Assembly (NCBI RefSeq): GCF_006716675.1
Contig: NZ_VFPM01000002.1
Span: 1,240,001-1,304,000 of the forward strand
Direction: 5' to 3'
Length of the DNA stretch: 64,000 nt
Source of the DNA: Humibacillus xanthopallidus
GTDB lineage: Bacteria > Actinomycetota > Actinomycetes > Actinomycetales > Dermatophilaceae
The position numbers and the translations under genes are program-made. Below, one piece after another: positions 16,196-24,703 of the stretch. Within the stretch, counting starts at the first letter, position 1. Every line of letters begins with the position of its first letter. Below the pieces are notes generated by a model. That model saw only the letters and a program-made list of their open reading frames with translations. It was not told the origin of the DNA and did not search any database.

Positions 16196-17611
16196 TCATC
16201 GGGCGCGGCGCCGCCGGCGGACGTCGCGAAGCTCCGCGAGGAGCGAGACCCCGGGCCGGTCGTTCATCGTCCGCCAGGCGGCGAGCCCCGCCGCGCACAT
16301 CCCGAGACCGGCGAGCAGGTAGGCCGCCATCGCGCCCGTGTACGTGAGGTCGAGCGGCCCGAGGGTGAGTGTGCGAGGCAGGGAGAGCATCGCGTCGAAG
16401 GCCGCCGCGAGCAGCGGGGCCACCGCGAGCACGAGCACGAGCGCGACGCTGTCGAGCGACTGCACGAGCGCGAAGGTGCGTCCCCGCAGCTCGTCCTCGA
16501 CGGTGAGGCCGATCAGGGTGTAGCCGATGACCCAGGCGATGCCGATGACCGCACCGAGCACCGTCGCAAGGGGCAGCGCGAGCAGCAGCGTCGGCACGAG
16601 CGCGAGGACGAGGAGGATGACGCCGGCACCCGTCAGGGCGGCCCCGAAGATCCGGGGCCGGGAGAGCCCGGCGAGGACGCGCGGACCGGCCACGATCCCC
16701 AGGGCCATGCCGGTGAAGACGGCGACGAAGAGCATCCCGTAGCCCGGCGCGCCCGCCCCCATGTCCTTGACGAAGCGTGTCGCGAGCCCGATGACGAGCC
16801 CGCCGGCGGCGAAGGCGCCCATCATCCCGGCGATGAGGCCCCGGACGAAGGGCCGCTCCTTGACGACGAGCAGGCCGTCGGTGACGGTCCGCAGGATCGA
16901 GTGGCCGTCGAGGGTCTCGCTCGCGGTGGGGCGCGGGAAGGTGAGTCGCGACACGATCCAGGCGCTGACGACGAAGGTGAGCCCGTTGACGTAGATCGCG
17001 AGGAAGACGCCCTCGGGGTCGAGGCCGGGGATGACCGAGCGCAGGGGAGCGCTGAGCAGGGACAGCACGGAGAAGGCGACGGCCGCGAGCGGGGCCGTGC
17101 CGTAGCTGCCGACGAGGCCGAGCTGGTTCGCGAGCTCGAGCCGTTCCGGTGGCACGAGGTTGGGCACGGTCGCGTCCTTGGCCGGGTTCCAGAAGAGCGA
17201 CACGCACTCGATGACGAGGATGGCGACGTACATCCACCACAGCGTGCCGACGAGGGGGATGGAGACGAAGAGCGCGAAGCGCAGGAGGTCGCCGACGATC
17301 ATCGTGTGGCGCCGGTCGAGCCGGTCGGCGACGACCCCGGCGAGGGGGCCGAGCACCACCGCCGGCGCGATGCGCAGGATGAACACCCCTGAGACGGCGA
17401 GGTACTCGCCCACACCGCCCGCGGCGAGCTCGGCGGCGAGGGCGGTCGTGGCGAGCAGCGCCAGCCAGTCCCCGAAGCTCGAGAGGGTGCCCGCCGCGAA
17501 GAGATTGCGGAAGGGGCGGATGGCGAGCAGCTCACGCAGGCCCGTGCCGTGGGGCCGTGAGACTCCGCCGGGGGCGTCGTGCCCCTCGGCCGGCAGCGGC
17601 CCGGTGCTCAC
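16196..17611 (-). CDS. MFS transporter (macrolide-efflux/MefA-like branch)
   Basis: 471 aa with about 12 hydrophobic helices. After 25 polar residues the first helix starts at LLAIRPFRNLFAAGTLSSFGDW, typical of the MFS_3/Mef-type exporters. The loop between helices 2 and 3 has the MFS basic motif (GVVADRLDRRHTM). Substrate unknown, drug or metabolite export is likely. GTG start at 17611: GGAGGT touches the start codon and TAGGCT lies 6 bases upstream, so the message may be leaderless. Confidence 0.87.
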   Translation of the reverse strand: MSTGPLPAEGHDAPGGVSRPHGTGLRELLAIRPFRNLFAAGTLSSFGDWLALLATTALAAELAAGGVGEYLAVSGVFILRIAPAVVLGPLAGVVADRLDRRHTMIVGDLLRFALFVSIPLVGTLWWMYVAILVIECVSLFWNPAKDATVPNLVPPERLELANQLGLVGSYGTAPLAAVAFSVLSLLSAPLRSVIPGLDPEGVFLAIYVNGLTFVVSAWIVSRLTFPRPTASETLDGHSILRTVTDGLLVVKERPFVRGLIAGMMGAFAAGGLVIGLATRFVKDMGAGAPGYGMLFVAVFTGMALGIVAGPRVLAGLSRPRIFGAALTGAGVILLVLALVPTLLLALPLATVLGAVIGIAWVIGYTLIGLTVEDELRGRTFALVQSLDSVALVLVLAVAPLLAAAFDAMLSLPRTLTLGPLDLTYTGAMAAYLLAGLGMCAAGLAAWRTMNDRPGVSLLAELRDVRRRRRAR

Positions 17612-17617
17612 ACCTCC

Positions 17618-17623
17618 AGCCTA
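17618..17623 (-). promoter_or_regulatory. -10 element TAGGCT of the MFS gene
   Basis: Minus-strand TAGGCT ends 6 bases before the GTG at 17611, the same geometry as other leaderless genes in the window. Confidence 0.5.
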
Positions 17624-17658
17624 GGAGCCCGGGCCGCGCCGGGTGCCCGCCACTCCAC

Positions 17659-17715
17659 AGAGCAGTCCGTCGTCACACCGGGCGACCCTGTCAATCGAGA
17701 GAGCAGTCCGTCGTC
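17659..17715. repeat. 16-bp direct repeat upstream of ftsK
   Basis: AGAGCAGTCCGTCGTC occurs at 17659-17674 and again, without mismatch, at 17700-17715. The 41-bp offset is about four helical turns. It lies between the divergent MFS and ftsK genes and could be a paired operator. The function is unknown. Confidence 0.7.
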
Positions 17716-17835
17716 CCACCCGCCGCAGGAAAGGCCGACGAAGTGCTCTTTCGATTGTGGACCTGGGTCCGGGGCGGTCTGCACTCTTTGCCCTGTGGTG
17801 CGCGTGTGACGCGTGAGTTGGGAGGGACGGTGACG

Positions 17836-17841
17836 TACGGT
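17836..17841 (+). promoter_or_regulatory. -10 element TACGGT of ftsK
   Basis: TACGGT ends 6 bases before ATG 17848. A GTG at 17830 with GGGAGGG upstream is a competing start, which would overlap this element. Confidence 0.45.
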
Positions 17842-17847
17842 GCCATC

Positions 17848-20817
17848 ATGGCGACACGTCCGTCCAGCAGTCAGCGCCCGAGCAGCGCCGCCGCGACCCG
17901 TGCCAAGGGCACGACGGGTGGCTCCTCGGCGCGCCCCGCCGCTGCCCGGTCGACGCGGCCGGCGCAGCGCAAGCCGGCCGCCCGCAAGGCGCCGGCGCGC
18001 ACGACGAAGACCCGCGACGGTGGGCTTCCCTTCCCGCTCGGTGCCGTGCGCAACACGTGGATGGGGGTCTCGCACCTCGCCGGCGGCGCGGTCCGTCGTG
18101 TCGGCCACAGCGCCGCCGACCTCGAGCCGGAGCACCGTCGCGACGGCATCGGCTTCGCGCTCATCGCCCTGGCGGTCGTCGTGGCGTCCCGCGAGTGGTG
18201 GGGGGTCAGCGGCGTCTTCGGCCAGGTCGTGCACGCCGTCTTCGCCGGCACCTTCGGCCGTGTCGCGTATGCCGTCCCGCTCGTGCTGCTCGCCCTCGGC
18301 CTGCGCATGCTGCGCGCCCCGCAGGACGACGGCGCGACCAACCGGGTCGTCGTCGGCACCATCGCGCTGACCTTCGCCGCCTGCGGCCTGTCGCACATCG
18401 CCGACGGCATCCCCAACCCGCCCGACGGCGCCGACGGCATGCGCGCGGCGGGGGGCATCATCGGCTTCCTCGCCTCGAGCCCGGTCGCCGCGGCGGTCTC
18501 GGTGCCCGGTGCCATCGTGCTGCTCAGCCTGCTCGGCCTCTTCGGCCTGCTCGTCATCACGGCGACGCCGGTCAACATGATCCCGACCCGGCTGCGCCAG
18601 CTGAGGTCGCTCGTCATCCACCGCACGCCCGATGCTCCGGCCGACGCCGACGCGACCCAGGCGGTGCCCGAGGCCAAGCCGAAGCGTCGTCGCGCCGTCG
18701 ACCTCAGCGACCGCGATGGCGACGAGGCCTTCCGCCAGGCCGCGCAGAAGGGCCTCGAGGACGACGCCGACGGGCCCCGCCCCGGCGAGAAGCGCCCGAC
18801 CCCGCCGGGTCTCGTCGTGCCGCGGCCCTCGGGCTCGAAGGGCGCGTCCGGCACCGGAGCCGCGGGCGTCGAGCGCGTCATCGACGCGACCGATCCGCGC
18901 ACCCTCGGTGCCCCCGACACCTCCAAGGTCGGCCCGAAGGCCGAGCTCATCCCGCCGCCGATGTCCGACCTGCCCGCTCGCGCGGAGCAGCTGAGCCTCG
19001 GCGGCGACATCACCTACCAGCTGCCCGACCACTCGATGCTGACGCCGGGACCCCCGCACAAGACGCGCAGCGAGACCAACGACCGGGTCGTCGAGTCGCT
19101 GACCAACGTCTTCGAGCAGTTCGACATCGATGCTGCCGTCACGGGCTTCACCCGCGGCCCGACGGTCACGCGCTACGAGGTCGAGCTCGGTTCCGGCACC
19201 AAGGTCGAGCGCGTCACCGCCCTGTCCAAGAACATCGCGTATGCCGTCGCGTCGGCTGACGTCCGCATCCTCAGCCCGATCCCCGGCAAGTCCGCCATCG
19301 GCATCGAGATCCCCAACCTCGACCGCGAAAACGTCTCGCTCGGCGACGTGCTGCGCAGCCACACGGCCCGCAGCAACGAGCACCCGATGGTCATGGGTGT
19401 CGGCAAGGACGTCGAGGGCGCCTACGTCATCGCCAACCTCGCGAAGATGCCCCACCTGCTCGTCGCCGGCGCCACGGGCTCCGGCAAGTCGAGCTTCGTC
19501 AACTCGATGATCACCTCGATCCTCATGCGGGCCACGCCCGAGGAGGTGCGCCTCATCCTCGTCGACCCGAAGCGCGTCGAGCTGACGGCCTACGAGGGCA
19601 TCCCGCACCTCATCACCCCGATCATCACCAACCCCAAGAAGGCCGCCGAGGCGCTCGCCTGGGTCGTCAAGGAGATGGACCAGCGCTACGACGACCTCGC
19701 GGCGTTCGGCTTCAAGCACATCGACGACTTCAACAAGGCGGTCCGGGCCGGAAAGGTCAAGCCGCTGCCCGGCTCCGAGCGGCAGATCACGACCTACCCG
19801 TACCTCCTCGTCGTCGTCGACGAGCTCGCCGACCTCATGATGGTCGCCCCGCGCGACGTCGAGGAGTCGGTCGTGCGCATCACCCAGCTCGCGCGCGCCG
19901 CCGGCATCCACCTCGTGCTCGCCACGCAGCGCCCGTCGGTCGACGTCGTCACAGGCCTCATCAAGGCCAACGTCCCCTCGCGCATGGCCTTCGCGACCTC
20001 CTCACTGGCGGACTCGCGAGTCGTGCTCGACCAGCCGGGCGCCGAGAAGCTCATCGGCCAGGGCGACGCGCTCTTCCTCCCGATGGGCGCGAGCAAGCCG
20101 ATGCGCGTCCAGGGCGCGTGGGTCAACGAGTCCGAGATCCACGAGGTCGTCAAGTTCGTCACGACCCAGCTGAAGCCGAACTACGTCGAGGACGTCACGG
20201 TCGTCGCGCCGAAGAAGCAGATCGACGACGACATCGGCGACGACCTCGACGTGCTGCTCCAGGCGACCGAGCTCGTCGTCACGACGCAGTTCGGCTCGAC
20301 GTCGATGCTCCAGCGCAAGCTGCGCGTCGGCTTCGCCAAGGCCGGGCGCCTCATGGACCTGCTCGAGTCGCGCGGCATCGTCGGCCCGAGCGAGGGCTCC
20401 AAGGCGCGCGACGTGCTCGTGCGGCCCGACGACCTCCCGCAGACGCTCGCGCTGCTCCGCGGCGAGGACGTGCCCCACCCCAACGAGCCCGCCGACCTCG
20501 ACGACATCATCGAGCACCCCGAGCCGTATGCCGCCCCGCCCGTCGCGATCGAGCCCCCGGGCGCGCACCCCGACGAGACGGCATACCCCGACGCGGAACC
20601 CGACGACGACACCGGGTCCACCCACGACGCCGACGACACCCCGCAGCGCACGGCGGCGATCGTCGCGCAGCGCGGCGAGCGCCGGCTGCGCGAGGAGGAC
20701 ACGACCGCCGTCGGGGTGTGGAGCCCCGGCGAGATCAGGCCGATCGTCGAGGACGACGACGAGGAGTCCGAAGACGCCTGGAACCTCACCGACCGCGGGG
20801 GCCGCGAGCGCTACTGA
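17848..20817 (+). CDS. ftsK: DNA translocase FtsK
   Basis: 989 aa. Septal ATP-driven DNA pump for chromosome segregation. A basic, Ala/Pro-rich N-terminus (1-60) is followed by four or five membrane helices (about 105-250) and a charged linker. The alpha/beta motor has Walker A GATGSGKS at 541-548 and Walker B VVVDELADLM. The C-terminal gamma winged helix (TSMLQRKLRVGFAKAGRLMD, GIVGPSEGSKARDV) binds polar orienting sequences. About 100 acidic, low-complexity residues then end the protein. An alternative GTG start at 17830 adds six residues. Confidence 0.96.
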   Translation: MATRPSSSQRPSSAAATRAKGTTGGSSARPAAARSTRPAQRKPAARKAPARTTKTRDGGLPFPLGAVRNTWMGVSHLAGGAVRRVGHSAADLEPEHRRDGIGFALIALAVVVASREWWGVSGVFGQVVHAVFAGTFGRVAYAVPLVLLALGLRMLRAPQDDGATNRVVVGTIALTFAACGLSHIADGIPNPPDGADGMRAAGGIIGFLASSPVAAAVSVPGAIVLLSLLGLFGLLVITATPVNMIPTRLRQLRSLVIHRTPDAPADADATQAVPEAKPKRRRAVDLSDRDGDEAFRQAAQKGLEDDADGPRPGEKRPTPPGLVVPRPSGSKGASGTGAAGVERVIDATDPRTLGAPDTSKVGPKAELIPPPMSDLPARAEQLSLGGDITYQLPDHSMLTPGPPHKTRSETNDRVVESLTNVFEQFDIDAAVTGFTRGPTVTRYEVELGSGTKVERVTALSKNIAYAVASADVRILSPIPGKSAIGIEIPNLDRENVSLGDVLRSHTARSNEHPMVMGVGKDVEGAYVIANLAKMPHLLVAGATGSGKSSFVNSMITSILMRATPEEVRLILVDPKRVELTAYEGIPHLITPIITNPKKAAEALAWVVKEMDQRYDDLAAFGFKHIDDFNKAVRAGKVKPLPGSERQITTYPYLLVVVDELADLMMVAPRDVEESVVRITQLARAAGIHLVLATQRPSVDVVTGLIKANVPSRMAFATSSLADSRVVLDQPGAEKLIGQGDALFLPMGASKPMRVQGAWVNESEIHEVVKFVTTQLKPNYVEDVTVVAPKKQIDDDIGDDLDVLLQATELVVTTQFGSTSMLQRKLRVGFAKAGRLMDLLESRGIVGPSEGSKARDVLVRPDDLPQTLALLRGEDVPHPNEPADLDDIIEHPEPYAAPPVAIEPPGAHPDETAYPDAEPDDDTGSTHDADDTPQRTAAIVAQRGERRLREEDTTAVGVWSPGEIRPIVEDDDEESEDAWNLTDRGGRERY

Positions 20818-20837
20818 CCACGACGCATCGGCCGCGG

Positions 20838-21515
20838 TCAGGGGGTGAAGCGGTAGCCCAGGCCCGGCTCGGTGATGAGGTGGCGCGGGTTGCCCGGGTC
20901 GGGCTCGAGCTTGCGGCGCAGCTGGTTCGCGTAGACCCGGAGATAGTTCGACTCCCGGCCGTAGGCGGGCCCCCAGACCGAGCGCAGCAGGTCCTGCTGG
21001 AGCACGAGGTGGCCCGGCTCGCGGCACAGCGCCTCGAGCAGGCGCCACTCCGTCGGGGTCAGGCGGATCTCGGCCTGCTCCACGGTGGCCCGACGCTCCG
21101 AGAAGTCGAGGGTGAAGTGGTCGGTGCGCACCGTGCCGATCTGCCGCCCGACCTCGCCGCTGCGCCGGACCGCCGCCCGCACCCGGGCGAGCAGCTCCTC
21201 GACACCGAACGGCTTCGTCACGTAGTCGTCGGCGCCGAGGTCGAGCGCCTCGATCTTGTCGTCGCTCTCGTGCCGGGCCGAGAGCACGATGACGGGCACG
21301 GACGAGGTCGTGCGGATGCGGCGCAGCACCTCGGTGCCGTCGAGGTCCGGCAGACCGAGGTCGAGGATGACGACGTCGGGTGCGTCCTCGGCGGCCGACA
21401 GCACCGCGGTGCGCCCGTCGCTCGCGGTCACGACGTCGTTGCCGTGCGCGCGCAGGGCGATCGAGAGGGTGCGCAGCAGTCGGGGGTCGTCGTCGACGAC
21501 GAGGACACGGCTCAC
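20838..21515 (-). CDS. kdpE: Response regulator KdpE
   Basis: 225 aa. OmpR/PhoB-type regulator of the Kdp potassium uptake operon. The receiver domain (1-120) has the acidic pocket VDDD, the phosphorylation Asp in VVILDLGLPDLDG and the Lys in DDYVTKPFG. The C-terminal winged helix shows EIRLTPTEWRLLE and SNYLRVYANQLRRKLE. The GTG start overlaps the kdpD stop (GTGA), so the two are translationally coupled. The likely target repeats are at 28631-28669. It converges with ftsK. Confidence 0.95.
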   Translation of the reverse strand: MSRVLVVDDDPRLLRTLSIALRAHGNDVVTASDGRTAVLSAAEDAPDVVILDLGLPDLDGTEVLRRIRTTSSVPVIVLSARHESDDKIEALDLGADDYVTKPFGVEELLARVRAAVRRSGEVGRQIGTVRTDHFTLDFSERRATVEQAEIRLTPTEWRLLEALCREPGHLVLQQDLLRSVWGPAYGRESNYLRVYANQLRRKLEPDPGNPRHLITEPGLGYRFTP

Positions 21516-24082
21516 GGCTCCTCCTGGGGCTGGGCGACGGGCAGCTCGAGGACCATCGTCAACCCGCCACCGGGGGTGTCCTCGGGGACGAGCGTGCCAC
21601 CCATGACCGTCATCAGCCCGCGCGCCACAGCGAGGCCGAGGCCGAGGCCGTCGCCCTGGGGGGCGTCCCCGGCGCGCTGGAAGGCCGCGAAGATGCGGTC
21701 CTTGTCGGCGTCGGCCACCCCGGGGCCGCGGTCGACGACGCGCAGCTGCACGGTCTCGCCGATGCGCCCGGCGGTGATGCGGACATCGGTGGTCTGGCTG
21801 TGTCGCAGGGCGTTCTCGACGACGTTGGCGAGGACGCGGTCGAGCAGCCCGAGGTCGGTGCGCACGGGTGGCACGTCGGGCTCGAGCGCCACCTCGACGC
21901 GGCCCGGGTCCGACGTCGTGCGCACCGTGCTCACCACGGCGTCGAGCAGGTCGACGGAGTGGTGGTGGGGCTGCACGCTCCCGGTCTCGAGCCGTGAGAG
22001 GTCGAGCAGGTTGCCGATGAGCGCGTCGAGGCGGTCGGCGGACTCCTCGATGGACTCGAGCAGCTCGGCCTCGTCGTCGGGCGGCAGCTCGAGGCCGGTC
22101 TGGCGCAGGGTCGAGACCCCGGCCTTGATGCTGGCGAGCGGGGTGCGCAGGTCGTGCGACACGGCGGCGAGCAGGGTCGTGCGGGCCGCGTTGTCCCGGG
22201 CGAGGCCGGCCGCCTGACGCGCAGCCTGCACGAGCTGCTCGCGGCCGTGGAGGATCGCGGCGTGGGCGGCATACGCGTTGACGAGACGCTGGTCCTCCGC
22301 GGCGACGGGCGGGCCGTCGAGGAGCAGGTGCACGCCGTCCTCGACCGTGACGTCGACGGCCCACGGGAGGTCGGGGGGCAGGTCGGAGCCGACCGGCAGG
22401 TGCGGGTCGGTCGAGGCGAGCACCCGGGGCGCGGCGCCGCCTGACGACGCTGGCAGCCCCGACGGCCCCGTGGCCTCGGAGAGCTCGGGCAGCACGGACT
22501 GCTCGGTCAGCACCGCGGAGTGCATGCCGAGGGCATCCCGGGCCTTCTCGAGCAGGGCGGGCAGCGGGCGGGGCTCGGCGAGGAGGTCACGGCTCAGGGC
22601 GGCGAGGGCGGCCGACTCACGCTCGGCCGAGACCGCCTGCTCGGTCCGCCGGGCCGCGACGTTGACGACGGAGCTGACCGCCATCGCGACGAGGATGAAG
22701 ACCGCGAGGGCGAGCGCGTTGGGCGGGTCGCTGATCGTCAGGGTGCCGCGGGGCTCGGTGAAGAACCAGTTGACGAGGAGCGAGCCGGCGACGGCGCAGA
22801 AGAGCGCCGGCCAGATGCCGCCGACGAGCGCGCACACGACGGTGAGGGCGAGGTAGAGCAGCAGGTCGAGCGACAGGGTGTGGCTCTCACGGGTGGCCAC
22901 GAGCACGGCGGTGAGAGCAGTGAGCGAGACGACCGCGAGGAGCAGCCCCGCCACCACGCGGCGCGCGGGGAGGCCGCCCGATCGCGGACCGCGCCGGCGC
23001 ACCCGCGACCCCTCGTGGGAGACGAGGTGCACGTCGATGTCGCCGGAGCTGTCGGCGACCTCCGACGCGATGCTCGGGCGGAGCAGCTGCTGGAACCGGC
23101 CGCGACGGCTCACCCCCACGACGACCTGGGTCGCGTTGACACCGCGCGCGTGGTCGAGGATCGCCTCGGCGACGTCGTGGCCCGACACCTCGTGGAACTC
23201 GGCGCCGAGGTCGCGGGCGAGGCGGCGCAGCCGGGCGAGCACCGTGGGGTCGATCGAGGCGAGGCCCTCGGCAGAGCGCACGTGGCAGGCGATGAGGTCA
23301 CCACCCGCCGCCCGGGTCGCGATGCGGGCGCCGCGGCGCAGCAGGGTCTCGCTGCCGGGGCCCCCGGTGAGGGCGACGACGATGCGCTCGCGGGCCGGCC
23401 ACTGCTCCTGGATGCCCAGGTCGGCGCGGTAGCGCTCGAGGGCCTCGTCGACGCGGTCGGCCAGCCACAGCAGGGCGATCTCTCGCAGGGCCGACAGGTT
23501 GCCGACGCGGAAGTAGTTCGACAGCGCGGCGTCGACCTTGTCAGGACCGTAGATGTTGCCGTGCGCCATCCGCCGCCGCAGCGCCTCGGGCGCCATGTCG
23601 ACGAGCTGCACCTGGTCGGCGCGGCGCACGACCTCGTCGGGCAGCGTCTCCTGCTGCCGGATGCCGGTGATCGACTCGACGACGTCGTTGAGCGACTCGA
23701 GGTGCTGGATGTTGACCGTCGAGAGCACGTCGATGCCGGCGTCGAGGATCTCCTCGACGTCCTGCCACCGCTTCTCGTGCCGCGACCCGGGCACGTTGGT
23801 GTGGGCGAGCTCGTCGATGAGCACGACCTGCGGCCGCCGCGCGAGGACGGCGGCGGTGTCGAGCTCGGTCAGCGCGGAGCCGCGGTAGTCGAGCGTCAGG
23901 CGCGGCAGGATCTCGAGCCCCTCGAGCTCCGCCGCGGTGTGCGCACGCCCGTGCGTCTCGACGATGCCGACGACGACGTCGGTCCCGCGCTCGCGCCGGC
24001 GGTGGGCCTCGTCGAGCATCGCGAAGGTCTTGCCGACCCCGGGCGCCGAGCCGAGAAAGATGCGAAGGGACCCACGACCCAT
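21512..24082 (-). CDS. kdpD: Sensor histidine kinase KdpD
   Basis: 856 aa. Senses potassium and turgor and phosphorylates KdpE. Domains in order: N-terminal KdpD domain with Walker A GSAPGVGKTF (about 11-20) and VLIDELAHTN; a universal-stress-protein-like domain; four clustered membrane helices (about 370-500); a GAF-like region; a histidine kinase with the H-box AVSHDLRTPLAS and ATPase motifs ENALRH and DRGPGV. Starts 17 bases after kdpC ends. Confidence 0.96.
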   Translation of the reverse strand: MGRGSLRIFLGSAPGVGKTFAMLDEAHRRRERGTDVVVGIVETHGRAHTAAELEGLEILPRLTLDYRGSALTELDTAAVLARRPQVVLIDELAHTNVPGSRHEKRWQDVEEILDAGIDVLSTVNIQHLESLNDVVESITGIRQQETLPDEVVRRADQVQLVDMAPEALRRRMAHGNIYGPDKVDAALSNYFRVGNLSALREIALLWLADRVDEALERYRADLGIQEQWPARERIVVALTGGPGSETLLRRGARIATRAAGGDLIACHVRSAEGLASIDPTVLARLRRLARDLGAEFHEVSGHDVAEAILDHARGVNATQVVVGVSRRGRFQQLLRPSIASEVADSSGDIDVHLVSHEGSRVRRRGPRSGGLPARRVVAGLLLAVVSLTALTAVLVATRESHTLSLDLLLYLALTVVCALVGGIWPALFCAVAGSLLVNWFFTEPRGTLTISDPPNALALAVFILVAMAVSSVVNVAARRTEQAVSAERESAALAALSRDLLAEPRPLPALLEKARDALGMHSAVLTEQSVLPELSEATGPSGLPASSGGAAPRVLASTDPHLPVGSDLPPDLPWAVDVTVEDGVHLLLDGPPVAAEDQRLVNAYAAHAAILHGREQLVQAARQAAGLARDNAARTTLLAAVSHDLRTPLASIKAGVSTLRQTGLELPPDDEAELLESIEESADRLDALIGNLLDLSRLETGSVQPHHHSVDLLDAVVSTVRTTSDPGRVEVALEPDVPPVRTDLGLLDRVLANVVENALRHSQTTDVRITAGRIGETVQLRVVDRGPGVADADKDRIFAAFQRAGDAPQGDGLGLGLAVARGLMTVMGGTLVPEDTPGGGLTMVLELPVAQPQEEP

Positions 24083-24099
24083 GGACCGATCCTGTCAGG

Positions 24100-24690
24100 T
24101 CAGCCGGCGGACCGGCCGGAGAGGGCAGCGAGGGCGAGGTTGAGCTCGAGGACGTTGACGCGCGGCTGACCGAGGAAGCCGGCGATCCGGTCCTGCACGT
24201 GCGCGTCGACGAGCGCGGCCACCTCGGCCTGCGGCAGCCCGCGGGCCGCGGCGACGCGCGGCACCTGCGAGACGGCATACGCCTGCGAGACGTGCGGGTC
24301 GAGCCCGCTGCCGGAGGCGGTCAGTGCGTCGGCGGGAGCGGTGGCGGGGTCGAGCCCGGCGGCCGAGGCCCGCTTGGCGACCTCCGCGGCGAGCGCGGTG
24401 CCCGAGAGGTTCGACCCGCCGCTCGTGTCGCCTGCGTAGTCGCTGGCCGACGGGCGGCCCCAGAACCACTCGGCGCCCGTCCACTGCTGCCCGACGAGCG
24501 AGGACCCGACCACCGAGCCGTCGACGCTGACGAGCGAGCCGGCCGCCCGGTCGCGGGCGACCACCTGACCGACCCCCCAGACGACGGCGGGGTAGAGGAG
24601 GCCGAGCAGGACGGTGAGGACGAGCATGGCGCGCAGGCCGGCCCATGACTGCTTGACGAAGGAGCTGAGCGTGCTGGTCACGAGGATCAC
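24100..24690 (-). CDS. kdpC: Potassium-transporting ATPase subunit KdpC
   Basis: 196 aa. Single N-terminal membrane helix (about 20-42), then a periplasm-side domain that supports the KdpFABC pump. GAEWFWGRPSAS, SGGSNLSGT and SGSGLDPHVS are family signatures. Two possible GTG starts, 24690 and 24678; the first lies 13 bases after the kdpB stop. Fourth structural gene of the operon. Confidence 0.95.
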   Translation of the reverse strand: MILVTSTLSSFVKQSWAGLRAMLVLTVLLGLLYPAVVWGVGQVVARDRAAGSLVSVDGSVVGSSLVGQQWTGAEWFWGRPSASDYAGDTSGGSNLSGTALAAEVAKRASAAGLDPATAPADALTASGSGLDPHVSQAYAVSQVPRVAAARGLPQAEVAALVDAHVQDRIAGFLGQPRVNVLELNLALAALSGRSAG

Positions 24691-24703
24691 ACCGATTCGG
24701 GGG

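Noticed and set aside
17608..19911. 767-codon open frame on the minus strand
   Set aside because: Antisense to ftsK; repetitive Arg/Asp/Gly/Val composition and no domain.
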